5,971 nt of DNA, taken from contig DHIM01000026.1 of assembly GCA_002403785.1 (NCBI GenBank), positions 1 through 5,971 on the forward strand, read 5' to 3'. The position numbers and the translations under genes are program-made. Within the stretch, counting starts at the first letter, position 1. Each line of letters starts with the position of its first letter. The notes below the pieces were generated by a model, which was given only the letters and a program-made list of their open reading frames with translations, made no database searches and had not been told where the DNA came from. Positions 1 to 5,865 of this stretch are shown piece by piece. This DNA is from Clostridium sp. UBA4746. GTDB lineage: Bacteria > Bacillota > Clostridia > Clostridiales > Clostridiaceae.

Positions 1-22
1 CAAGGGGGGGATATAAGAGGGT

Positions 23-772
23 ATGAGTTACATAAAAAAGAATTTAATAGTATTTTGTGTGATTTTCATTGGAATTTCAATGATTATGGGTATTTACAAT
101 TGGAAAACTAAGGGTACGTTTTTAGGTGAACAACGTAAATTACCAATTTACAACGTAGATACTAAAGAGAAAAAGATTGCAATTTCATTTGATGCAAGCT
201 GGGGTGATGATAGAACAGGTGATATATTGAAGACATTAGATAAATACAATGCTAAAGCAACATTTTTTGTTGTGGGAGCGTGGATAGACCAGTATCCGAT
301 TATGTTAAAGACTCTGCATGAAAAGGGACATGAAATAGGAAATCATTCTAATAAACATCCCATAATGACTACAGTTTCTAAAGAAAAAATGATTAGAGAA
401 ATAGATGCGACTGATGCAAAGATAATGGCTATAACAGGGCAACAAACAACACTTTTTAGATGTCCATCTGGAGAGTATAATAATTTAGTAATTGAAACAG
501 TAGCATCCACAAATCATTATTGTATTCAATGGGATGTAGATAGTATAGATTGGAAAGAACAAGGAGCAGAAATTGAGTATAATAGAATAATTAAAAACAC
601 TAAGCCGGGGTCCATACTTTTATTTCATAATGATGCAAAATACACTCCTGAAAATTTAGAGAAAATATTACAATATTTTAAAAATCAAGGATACCAATTT
701 GTAACAGTATCAGATCTTATATATAAGAATAATTATTATATAAATGAAGCAGGAAAACAAATACAGAAATAA
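23..772 (+). CDS. Polysaccharide deacetylase, PdaB-like (NodB / carbohydrate esterase 4 family), membrane-anchored
   Basis: Predicted 249-residue enzyme that removes acetyl groups from peptidoglycan or a similar sugar polymer outside the membrane. Residues about 7-24 are a hydrophobic stretch after KK, which fits an uncleaved signal anchor. The NodB domain covers about 50-235. Its motifs are: motif 1 ISFDASWGDD with catalytic-base Asp57; motif 2 GNHSNKH with metal ligands His108 and His112; motif 3 FRCPSGEYN (Arg146); motif 4 DVDSIDW (Asp173, Trp177); motif 5 LLFHND with His202. The second Asp of the usual TFDD motif is Ala58. From memory, Bacillus PdaB also lacks it (TFDISWGD), so this points to the PdaB subfamily rather than to a dead enzyme. 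PdaB proteins act in spore formation, hence the tentative call. The start is the first ATG. AAGGGGGGG at 2-10 lies a rather long 12 nt upstream, and AAGAGGG at 15-21 is too close to serve. The promoter must lie left of the window. No clear terminator follows. Confidence 0.85.
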   Translation: MSYIKKNLIVFCVIFIGISMIMGIYNWKTKGTFLGEQRKLPIYNVDTKEKKIAISFDASWGDDRTGDILKTLDKYNAKATFFVVGAWIDQYPIMLKTLHEKGHEIGNHSNKHPIMTTVSKEKMIREIDATDAKIMAITGQQTTLFRCPSGEYNNLVIETVASTNHYCIQWDVDSIDWKEQGAEIEYNRIIKNTKPGSILLFHNDAKYTPENLEKILQYFKNQGYQFVTVSDLIYKNNYYINEAGKQIQK

Positions 773-784
773 AAATCAAAAGTA

Positions 785-814
785 TTGGAATTTAACAAGC
801 ATTTGTATTATAAT
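785..814 (+). promoter_or_regulatory. Candidate housekeeping promoter for the SSB-family gene
   Basis: TTGGAA (785-790) and TATAAT (809-814) are separated by 18 bp. This is a 4/6 match to the -35 and a perfect -10 for the vegetative sigma factor. Transcription would start near 821 and give a leader of about 130 nt before the SSB start. A second option further down is ATTACA (879-884) with TATATT (902-907), 17 bp apart. The call is by pattern only, and TATAAT arises easily in DNA this rich in A+T. Confidence 0.45.
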
Positions 815-895
815 GGGAATATAAATCTTAACAATTTTGGAAAAATAGATATAAAAAAATTCTCTCAATATTTGGTATATTACACTAGAAAAATG

Positions 896-907
896 AATAC
901 TTATATT
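896..907 (+). promoter_or_regulatory. AATACTTAT motif copy upstream of the SSB gene
   Basis: AATACTTATATT lies 45 nt upstream of the SSB start (counted from the end of the 9-mer). The same 9-mer AATACTTAT occurs upstream of dapH, patA and dapA, each time on the coding strand. Here its end overlaps a possible -10 (TATATT, 902-907). It may be part of a promoter or a shared binding site; the function is unknown. Confidence 0.35.
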
Positions 908-949
908 CTAAGGAAAGTTTATTAAAAAAACTAAGGGGAAAGAGGGATT

Positions 950-1645
950 ATGATGGATAATGTTATGTTAAATAACAAGATTTATTTAGAAGGAAAAGTA
1001 GTATCAGAATTAAAGTTCAGTCATGAAATGTATGGAGAAGGGTTTTATATATTTGATTTCGAGGTATGGAGACTTAGTGAAACAACTGATGTATTAACAA
1101 TAACAATTTCTGAAAGATTAATTGCAGGTATGGATATCAAAGTAGGAAACGAATTTATAGTTGAAGGCCAACTTAGATCTTACAATAAGTTTGTTGAAGG
1201 ATCAAATAGATTAATATTAACAGTATTTGCTAGGGACATTAAGGTATGTGAAGAAAGAAGTAAAAATCCAAATCAAATATTTTTAGATGGATATATCTGC
1301 AAAAGCCCAGTATATAGGACAACTCCTTTTGGAAGAGAGATTGCAGACATGCTTTTAGCAGTTAACAGATTGTATAATAAATCTGATTATATACCTACAA
1401 TTGCTTGGGGACGAAATTCTAGATTCTGTAAAAGTCTTGAAGTAGGAGATAATATAAGAATTTGGGGAAGACTTCAAAGTAGAGAATATCAAAAGAAACT
1501 ATCTGACGACGAAGTTATAAAAAAAGTAGCATATGAAGTGTCCATATCAAAGATGGAAAAAGTTACTAAAGATGGTGAGAATACAGTAGAATTAGACTCA
1601 CCTACTGATGAAGATCAGGACTTTCAAGCTTTAGACGCTATATAG
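950..1645 (+). CDS. Single-stranded DNA-binding protein with two OB-fold domains
   Basis: A 231-residue protein predicted to bind single-stranded DNA during replication, repair or recombination. The C-terminal domain (about 107-205) is a clear SSB domain. It has LDGYICKSPVYRTTPFGREI, then LLAVNR (135-140), SDYIPTIAWGR (145-155) and GDNIRIWGRLQSREY (166-180), which match the core of bacterial SSBs. Residues about 9-100 look like a second, diverged OB fold (YLEGKVVSELKFS, then VGNEFIVEGQLRSY), so one chain carries two DNA-binding units. The tail is acidic (ELDSPTDEDQDFQALDAI) but lacks the DDDIPF-type tip through which classical SSBs recruit partners. This makes it more likely a specialised paralogue than the main replicative SSB. 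Two adjacent ATGs (950 and 953) are possible. AGAGGG at 941-946 is 3 nt from the first and 6 nt from the second, so 953 (230 residues) may be the true start. The stop codon TAG overlaps a repeat copy (1644-1655). Confidence 0.88.
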   Translation: MMDNVMLNNKIYLEGKVVSELKFSHEMYGEGFYIFDFEVWRLSETTDVLTITISERLIAGMDIKVGNEFIVEGQLRSYNKFVEGSNRLILTVFARDIKVCEERSKNPNQIFLDGYICKSPVYRTTPFGREIADMLLAVNRLYNKSDYIPTIAWGRNSRFCKSLEVGDNIRIWGRLQSREYQKKLSDDEVIKKVAYEVSISKMEKVTKDGENTVELDSPTDEDQDFQALDAI

Positions 1646-1688
1646 CATATATTACCGATATTAAGGCGTAGAAAAGAGCATATATTAC
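1644..1688 (+). repeat. 12-bp direct repeat AGCATATATTAC, two copies
   Basis: AGCATATATTAC occurs at 1644-1655, overlapping the SSB stop codon, and again at 1677-1688 inside the left end of the long inverted repeat. The two copies are 33 bp apart. A third, inverted copy (GTAATATATGCT) is at 1845-1856. The duplicated end could be a relic of insertion or slippage at the edge of the palindromic element. Confidence 0.75.
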
Positions 1689-1860
1689 GTAAAATGCATA
1701 TGAACAAGCTTTAGTAATTCAAAATAATTTTAATGAAGAGTGCGTTAAGAAAAGTACATGTTTGAGCTTTCGCGAGTTTGTACTTTTTAGCATTTTTCAT
1801 TAAAATTATCTTAGAATTACTTAGCAAAGTGAAACGCATTTGTAGTAATATATGCTCTTT
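1673..1860. repeat. 188-bp imperfect inverted repeat filling the convergent gap
   Basis: The two ends are a perfect 16-bp inverted pair: 1673-1688 (AAAGAGCATATATTAC) and 1845-1860. Further matching blocks follow inward in register: AAATGC 1692-1697 with 1836-1841; AGTAATTC 1713-1720 with 1814-1821; a 14-bp block 1724-1737 with 1796-1809; TGC 1741-1743 with 1790-1792; and AAAAGTACA 1750-1758 with 1779-1787. Short bulges separate the blocks, so nearly the whole interval could fold into one long hairpin. It begins 28 bp after the SSB stop and ends 7 bp before the dapH stop. It contains no open reading frame of note. It could be a miniature inverted-repeat element, a structured 3' RNA or an elaborate bidirectional terminator. 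No clear target-site duplication is visible. Confidence 0.8.
1750..1788. terminator. Terminator-like core hairpin between SSB gene and dapH
   Basis: AAAAGTACA (1750-1758) pairs with TGTACTTTT (1779-1787), and a run of five T ends at 1788. This would act as a Rho-independent terminator for the SSB gene. Read on the other strand, the same stem ends in TTTTC after TGTAC and could serve dapH. The 20-nt centre (1759-1778) can add weak G-U-rich pairs around GAGC and GCGAG. It is the inner part of the larger inverted repeat 1673-1860. Confidence 0.55.
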
Positions 1861-1867
1861 ACCCTTT

Positions 1868-2581
1868 TTATTTTCTTAAATCATCAAGTAGTTTGGTTTT
1901 TTCTTTAGTTTTACTATCTACATTTTTTATTATCTTTGCTGGGGTTCCAGCAACTACAACATTTTCAGGAACATCATTTACAACTACTGATCCGGCTGCA
2001 ACTATAGAATTATTTCCAATTCTTACTCCTTCTAGTATTACAGAGTTTGCTCCGATTAGTACATTATCTCCAATTTCACAAGGACTTTTGCTTGGTGGTT
2101 CGAGTACTCCTGCTATTACGGCACCTGCTCCTAAATGAACTCTTTTACCTAGTTTGCCACGTGCTCCAACAACAGCATTCATATCTATCATAGTTTCATC
2201 GCCAATTTCAGCACCTATATTAATTACAGCACCCATCATTATAACGGCATTTTTACCTATGGTAACCTTATCGCGTATAATTGCACCTGGTTCAATTCTT
2301 GCATCAATATTTTTCAAATCAATCAGTGGAATAGCAGAGTTTCGTCTGTCTAGCTCTAGCTTGAATTTTTTGATATTATCTTTATATTTTATTAGAAAAT
2401 CTGATATCTCATCACTTTCTCCAAAAAGCATATTAAAACTTCCACTACCAAAATTTTCTATACCTCCAAACTCACATTGTGATAAATCCCCATCAATATA
2501 AATTTTAATTGGAGTTGCTTTTTTAGCCTCTTTTATGTACCTTGCAATTTCATAAGGGTCTGTTAAATCATAGTTCATCAT
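1868..2581 (-). CDS. dapH: 2,3,4,5-tetrahydropyridine-2,6-dicarboxylate N-acetyltransferase
   Basis: A 237-residue cytosolic enzyme that transfers acetyl from acetyl-CoA to tetrahydrodipicolinate, giving N-acetyl-2-amino-6-oxopimelate. This step commits to the acetylase branch of diaminopimelate/lysine synthesis. The N-terminal region (about 1-85, [20 protein letters not shown], then IYIDGDL) matches the DapH N-terminal domain. From about 90 to 215 there are hexapeptide repeats of the left-handed beta-helix type (for example [20 protein letters not shown], 108-127). The domain ends in [11 protein letters not shown] (208-218), typical of this acyltransferase fold. Length agrees with Bacillus DapH (about 236). 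The start is the outer of two consecutive ATGs. AGGAG at 2589-2593 is 7 nt from it and 10 nt from the inner one. The gene is divergent from patA, the next enzyme of the pathway, and convergent with the SSB gene. The stop is TAA. Confidence 0.95.
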   Translation of the reverse strand: MMNYDLTDPYEIARYIKEAKKATPIKIYIDGDLSQCEFGGIENFGSGSFNMLFGESDEISDFLIKYKDNIKKFKLELDRRNSAIPLIDLKNIDARIEPGAIIRDKVTIGKNAVIMMGAVINIGAEIGDETMIDMNAVVGARGKLGKRVHLGAGAVIAGVLEPPSKSPCEIGDNVLIGANSVILEGVRIGNNSIVAAGSVVVNDVPENVVVAGTPAKIIKNVDSKTKEKTKLLDDLRK

Positions 2582-2598
2582 AGTAACTCTCCTTTCGT

Positions 2599-2610
2599 AT
2601 TATAAGTATT
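2599..2610 (-). promoter_or_regulatory. AATACTTATAAT motif copy upstream of dapH
   Basis: On the dapH coding strand this reads AATACTTATAAT, identical over 12 bases to the copy before patA. It lies 20 nt from the dapH start (counted from the 9-mer). The TATAAT could be a -10, but no good -35 is seen 16-18 bp upstream. The resulting transcript would begin almost at the ribosome binding site. Another TATAAT on this strand lies at 2645-2650. The role is unresolved. Confidence 0.35.
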
Positions 2611-2648
2611 AAGACAAATTATTGTTTATATGCATTTAATTCTGATTA

Positions 2649-2687
2649 TAATATAAATATTATTTCCTAAAAAGAATATTTATATTA
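2649..2687. repeat. AT-rich inverted repeat between dapH and patA
   Basis: AATATAAATATT (2650-2661) and AATATTTATATT (2675-2686) are perfect reverse complements. One more T-A pair closes the outside (2649/2687), and a TTT/AAA pairing (2663-2665 with 2671-2673) sits inside after one mismatch, leaving a CCTAA loop. It lies near the middle of the divergent promoter region. It could be an operator for a dimeric regulator or simply a chance A/T palindrome. Confidence 0.55.
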
Positions 2688-2823
2688 GTAATTATTTTCA
2701 ACAATATAGTTGAATTTAAAAACATAATTTTAACACAAAACTATGCAAATTGTAAATGATATAACAAAGTGTACAGTAATTAAAAAAAAATATTAACATT
2801 ATTCTAAAAAAATTCAAAAAATA

Positions 2824-2852
2824 CTGATTTTTATTCTATTATATAGTAAAAT
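2824..2852 (+). promoter_or_regulatory. Candidate patA promoter
   Basis: CTGATT (2824-2829) and TAAAAT (2847-2852) are separated by 17 bp. The -35 is weak and the -10 matches at 5/6. Transcription would start near 2859. The overlapping AATACTTATAAT (2850-2861) offers an alternative -10 (TATAAT, 2856-2861). Either choice puts the ATG at 2860 at or before the RNA 5' end, which supports 2902 as the real patA start. Confidence 0.4.
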
Positions 2853-2861
2853 ACTTATAAT
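2850..2861 (+). promoter_or_regulatory. AATACTTATAAT motif copy upstream of patA
   Basis: The sequence is identical over 12 bases to the copy facing dapH and shares the 9-mer AATACTTAT with the copies before the SSB gene and dapA. The 9-mer ends 43 nt before the patA start, nearly the same distance as at the SSB gene (45 nt). Confidence 0.35.
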
Positions 2862-2862
2862 G

Positions 2863-2888
2863 AAAACACTTGAGAGCAAAACACTTGA
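2863..2888 (+). repeat. Tandem 11-bp repeat AAAACACTTGA in the patA leader
   Basis: AAAACACTTGA occurs at 2863-2873 and 2878-2888, a 15-bp period, ending at the edge of the patA Shine-Dalgarno (AAAAGGAGG, 2888-2896). If 2860 were the start codon it would encode KTLES-KTLEK. As untranslated leader it could be a tandem binding site for a protein, or simple slippage. Confidence 0.6.
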
Positions 2889-2901
2889 AAAGGAGGCTGT
2901 T

Positions 2902-4047
2902 ATGAATAATTTATTTTCAAATAATATAAACAATGTAGAGATTTCTGGTATTAGAAAATTTTTTAATAAGGTTACAAAGGTAAAGGGTGCAATTTCACTT
3001 ACCCTTGGTCAACCTGATTTTCCAGTGCCTAAAAATATTAAAAATGCCATGATTCAAGCTATTAATGACAATAAAACTGAATATACAGCTAATGCGGGAA
3101 TTCTAGAACTTCGAAATGAGATTTCTGATTTTTTATGGCGAATGGACATTAAGTATCTAGCTGATGAAATAACAGTGACTGTCGGTGGAAGCGAAGCACT
3201 TCTATGCATATTTGCAGCGTTTTTAAATGCTGGGGATAAGGTGCTTATACCAACGCCAGCATATCCAGCTTATGAGAGCTGTGTTAAAATTTTTGGAGCA
3301 GAAGTAGTTAATTATAATCTTAATAGTGATTTTACTATTAATTTTGAGATCCTAACTAAACTTATTGATGAGGAAAATCCCAAGCTTTTAGTGATGTCAC
3401 ATCCGTCGAACCCGACGGGAGCAATATTATCACGCATTGAGCGAGATAAGCTCTTTAAAATTTTAAAAGAAAAAGATATTTACATCATAAGCGATGAGAT
3501 GTATAGCTCATTATGCTATGAAAAATACTATTCTCTAGCTCAAATTGATGAATTAAGAAATAGAGTGATTTTGGTGGGCGGGTTTTCTAAAATGTTTTCA
3601 ATGACAGGACTTAGAGTAGGGTATGTTTGTGCTAGTAAGTATATTACGGATAATATAATGAAAGTGCATCAGTATAATGTTTCTTGTGCGACTTCAATAT
3701 CTCAATGGGGTGCGTGCGAAGGATTGCGATCTAGCATGAATGATGTAAATAATATGAAAATTGAATTTGAAAAGAGAAAAGAATATGTATATAAAAGATT
3801 AAAACAAATGGGAATGGATATAACACTTCCAAAGGGTGCCTTTTATATATTTCCATCTATAACAAAATTTTCTATGAGTAGTGAAGAGTTTTGCACCAGA
3901 CTGTTACATGAAGGTAAGGTTGCTGTTGTGCCTGGTTCAGCTTTTGGCATTGGAGGAGAAGGTTTCATAAGAATTTCATATTCCTATAGTTTAGAAGTGT
4001 TAAAAGAGGGATTAGACAGAATGGAAAAATGGATTAAATCATTGTAA
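2902..4047 (+). CDS. patA: N-acetyl-LL-diaminopimelate aminotransferase (class I/II PLP enzyme)
   Basis: A 381-residue cytosolic PLP enzyme that transfers an amino group from glutamate to N-acetyl-2-amino-6-oxopimelate, the product of DapH. Residues 13-40 (EISGIRKF, then ISLTLGQPDF) and HQYNVSCATSISQ (256-268) match Bacillus PatA closely, favouring this over a generic aspartate aminotransferase. PLP contacts are visible: HPSNPTG (Asn170), SDEMYS (Asp198, Tyr201), Lys230 in GGFSKMFSMTGLRVGY as the Schiff-base lysine, Arg238 in the same segment, and substrate-carboxylate Arg357 (FIRIS). The start at 2902 has AAAAGGAGG (2888-2896) five nt upstream. An in-frame ATG at 2860 would add 14 residues (395 in total), but it has no ribosome binding site and sits within the likely promoter. 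The gene is divergent from dapH and convergent with dapA-dapB. It stops with TAA just before a strong terminator. Confidence 0.93.
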   Translation: MNNLFSNNINNVEISGIRKFFNKVTKVKGAISLTLGQPDFPVPKNIKNAMIQAINDNKTEYTANAGILELRNEISDFLWRMDIKYLADEITVTVGGSEALLCIFAAFLNAGDKVLIPTPAYPAYESCVKIFGAEVVNYNLNSDFTINFEILTKLIDEENPKLLVMSHPSNPTGAILSRIERDKLFKILKEKDIYIISDEMYSSLCYEKYYSLAQIDELRNRVILVGGFSKMFSMTGLRVGYVCASKYITDNIMKVHQYNVSCATSISQWGACEGLRSSMNDVNNMKIEFEKRKEYVYKRLKQMGMDITLPKGAFYIFPSITKFSMSSEEFCTRLLHEGKVAVVPGSAFGIGGEGFIRISYSYSLEVLKEGLDRMEKWIKSL

Positions 4048-4048
4048 C

Positions 4049-4095
4049 AAAAAAGCAACCTTTAAAGTATTTTATACTTTAAAGGTTGCTTTTTT
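4049..4095. terminator. Bidirectional Rho-independent terminator shared by patA and dapAB
   Basis: A perfect 22-bp stem (4049-4070 with 4074-4095) closes on a TTT loop. The GC-containing part is GCAACC/GGTTGC, flanked by A6 on the left and T6 on the right, so either strand yields a hairpin followed by U residues. It starts one base after the patA stop and ends 18 bp from the dapB stop. Confidence 0.95.
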
Positions 4096-4113
4096 AGTTT
4101 CGGGGTTTAAAGG

Positions 4114-4869
4114 CTAAATTGTCATATTAACTACATCATCCATACTATATAGACCTTTATCTTTTCCGTATATATATTCACAAGCTTTAAGTGCTCCTAT
4201 TGCAAAAACATCTCTTGAGATTGCAGTATGCTTGATTTCGATACATTCTCCTTTTCCTGCAAATATGACTTCGTGATCACCTACAATATTTCCACCACGT
4301 ATAGCGTGAATTCCTATTTCATTAGGTTGTCTTTTACTTAAGCCATCACGTCCCTTAGTGAAGAACGTTTCATCGTCAATGGAATCCTTAATTGTATTTG
4401 CAAGAAGTAGAGCAGTACCACTAGGAGCATCGACTTTTTGATTGTGATGTTTTTCAATTATCTCAATATCGAAATCCTTATAAAGCATATTGCTTATGCC
4501 CTTAAGTATATTATTAACAATATTTATGCCTATAGACATATTTGCAGAGTGAAATACTGGAATTTCACTGCTAAGGGAATTAATTTTAGATAACTGCTCG
4601 GCCGAGAAACCAGTAGTACAGAATATAATAGGAATATTTTTCTCTTTAGAATACTTACATAAGCTATCTAGAGCATCTGGTCTTGAGAAATCTAAAATTA
4701 CATCTACATCAATATCACATTCAAGTATGCTGTCATAACATGGATAGCTTAAGTTAGATGAATTCTTATCAACACCTGCAACAATTGAAATAGTTGTAGA
4801 TGCTTTTGCCATTTCAGAAATAACTTTACCCATTTTTCCATTGCAACCGTTTAGAAGCATTCTAATCAT
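4114..4869 (-). CDS. dapB: 4-hydroxy-tetrahydrodipicolinate reductase
   Basis: A 251-residue cytosolic enzyme that reduces the DapA product with NAD(P)H to tetrahydrodipicolinate, the substrate of DapH. The N-terminal Rossmann fold opens with [10 protein letters not shown] (glycine motif, 8-14), followed by ILDFSRPDA (58-66) and CTTGF (84-88). The substrate domain holds the family signature [15 protein letters not shown] (139-153) with catalytic His141 and Lys145, and [12 protein letters not shown] (190-201). Length is normal. The ATG overlaps the dapA stop by one base (TAATG). AGGAGGG at 4876-4882, inside the dapA 3' end, is 6 nt upstream, so translation is probably coupled. The stop is TAG, then the shared terminator. 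Confidence 0.97.
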   Translation of the reverse strand: MIRMLLNGCNGKMGKVISEMAKASTTISIVAGVDKNSSNLSYPCYDSILECDIDVDVILDFSRPDALDSLCKYSKEKNIPIIFCTTGFSAEQLSKINSLSSEIPVFHSANMSIGINIVNNILKGISNMLYKDFDIEIIEKHHNQKVDAPSGTALLLANTIKDSIDDETFFTKGRDGLSKRQPNEIGIHAIRGGNIVGDHEVIFAGKGECIEIKHTAISRDVFAIGALKACEYIYGKDKGLYSMDDVVNMTI

Positions 4870-5762
4870 TAGTTACCCTCCTTTAAAGGAATATTATATG
4901 CTTTTAGTTCTTTTTTTAGAAACTGTAAATTATTTTCTTCCATTTCACATAAAGGTAGTCTCAAAGGACCAACCTCCATTCCCATAAGATTCATAGCTGT
5001 TTTTACAGGGATAGGATTAGTTTCTATAAATACTGAGTTGTTAAGAGGAAGGTATCCAAGTTGAATCTCTAAAGCCTTTGCATGCTCACCCTTTAAATAT
5101 AATTCACACATATTATGAATGTCCGTAGGAATTATATTTGCGAGAACAGATATAACTCCAAAACCACCTAAGGATAGTATTGGTATAACTTGGTCGTCAT
5201 TACCTGAATAGATATCTAAGTTATCTCCGCATAGTGCTTTAATCTGTGCTATTTGACTTATATTGCCGCTTGCTTCTTTAATTGCTACAATGTTTGGCAT
5301 TGCGCATAATTTTAGAAGAGTACTAGGATTGATGTTAAGACCTGTTCTTGAAGGAACGTTATATATTATTATTGGTGAAGTTACACTATTTGCAATTGTT
5401 TTATAATGTTCAACTAATCCTTTCTGAGTAGTTTTATTGTAGTAAGGCGTAATTACAAGTATAGCGTCTACTCCAATTTTTTCTGCCCATTTACTCATAC
5501 TTATTGTAGCGGCAGTGTTGTTACTTCCTGTACCAGCGATTACTGGAATCCGTTTATTAACTAAATCAACTACAAATTTTATAGTCTCTTTTCTTTCTTG
5601 CTCAGTCATGGTGGACGCTTCGCCCGTAGTACCGCATACTACAATTGCGTCTGTCTTACTTTTAATATGCCATTCTACTAATTCTTCGAGTTTTTTGAAA
5701 TCCACTCCTCTTTCATTAAAAGGAGTAACTATTGCAACACCAGAACCTTTAAAAATACTCAA
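4869..5762 (-). CDS. dapA: 4-hydroxy-tetrahydrodipicolinate synthase
   Basis: A 297-residue TIM-barrel aldolase that condenses pyruvate with L-aspartate-4-semialdehyde, the entry step of diaminopimelate/lysine synthesis. It has GTTGEAS (44-50; Thr45, Thr46), PYYNK (106-110), [11 protein letters not shown] (131-141; Tyr134, Arg139) and VAIKEASG (159-166) with Schiff-base Lys162. These correspond to the E. coli active site shifted by one. The positions that bind inhibitory lysine in E. coli are changed: His53 to Glu54, His56 to Arg57 and Glu84 to Ala85, with Asn81 kept. Feedback inhibition by lysine is therefore probably weak or absent. The start is TTG, supported by AGGAGG (5770-5775) 7 nt upstream and by [15 protein letters not shown] matching the family N-terminus. 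It is the first gene of a dapA-dapB operon. Confidence 0.97.
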   Translation of the reverse strand: MSIFKGSGVAIVTPFNERGVDFKKLEELVEWHIKSKTDAIVVCGTTGEASTMTEQERKETIKFVVDLVNKRIPVIAGTGSNNTAATISMSKWAEKIGVDAILVITPYYNKTTQKGLVEHYKTIANSVTSPIIIYNVPSRTGLNINPSTLLKLCAMPNIVAIKEASGNISQIAQIKALCGDNLDIYSGNDDQVIPILSLGGFGVISVLANIIPTDIHNMCELYLKGEHAKALEIQLGYLPLNNSVFIETNPIPVKTAMNLMGMEVGPLRLPLCEMEENNLQFLKKELKAYNIPLKEGN

Positions 5763-5769
5763 AAGATTA

Positions 5770-5775
5770 CCTCCT
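5770..5775 (-). promoter_or_regulatory. Ribosome binding site that fixes the TTG start of dapA
   Basis: On the coding strand AGGAGG stands 7 nt before TTG (5762-5760). This is ideal spacing and supports the rare start codon. Confidence 0.85.
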
Positions 5776-5794
5776 CGTAGTTATATTAAGAACA

Positions 5795-5803
5795 ATAAGT
5801 ATT
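5795..5803 (-). promoter_or_regulatory. AATACTTAT motif copy upstream of dapA
   Basis: On the coding strand this reads TTAATACTTATTGT, 32 nt from the dapA start. It shares TTAATACTTAT with the dapH copy, but TATTGT is a poor -10, so here the motif does not look like a promoter. This argues that the shared 9-mer, if real, is more than a -10 box. Confidence 0.3.
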
Positions 5804-5865
5804 AAACATTATTCTTCATAGAACTATTTTATTTGTATTACTATATATTTATTAATCGAGATTGA

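Larger units (their letters stand above)
2582..2901. other. Divergent dapH-patA intergenic region (320 bp)
   Basis: Very AT-rich, and it must hold the promoters for both dapH (left) and patA (right). I see two copies of AATACTTATAAT, one facing each gene, an inverted repeat around 2649-2687, a candidate patA promoter, and a tandem 11-bp repeat before the patA ribosome binding site. No lysine riboswitch or T-box core is visible: there are no GC-rich paired elements at all. Between about 2690 and 2820 I see only low-complexity A/T sequence. Confidence 0.7.

Noticed and set aside
1..22. G-run and TATAAGAG at the left edge as adapter or poly-G artefact
   Set aside because: TATAAGAG matches only 8 bases of the mosaic end and then diverges (GGG instead of ACAG). 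The G-run is placed as a plausible, if distant, Shine-Dalgarno for the deacetylase gene.
1673..1860. CRISPR array or insertion sequence
   Set aside because: There are no regularly spaced direct repeats with spacers and no transposase reading frame. It is an inverted repeat only, and no target-site duplication was found.
1893..2501. Open frames on the plus strand across dapH
   Set aside because: They are antisense shadows of dapH. Their Ile/Ser/Thr/Pro-rich translations come from reading the repetitive hexapeptide coding sequence backwards, and neither has a ribosome binding site or family motifs.
2582..2859. Lysine riboswitch or T-box upstream of patA or dapH
   Set aside because: The region is nearly all A/T, with no conserved GC-rich stems, T-box sequence or terminator/antiterminator pair.
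2860..2901. N-terminal extension of PatA from the ATG at 2860
   Set aside because: There is no ribosome binding site, it overlaps likely promoter sequence, and the residues are a tandem-repeat artefact (KTLES-KTLEK). The ATG at 2902 has a strong AAAAGGAGG.
5515..5805. Open frame on the plus strand antisense to the dapA start
   Set aside because: It overlaps the well-supported dapA N-terminus, and its translation has no recognisable motif and no good ribosome binding site.
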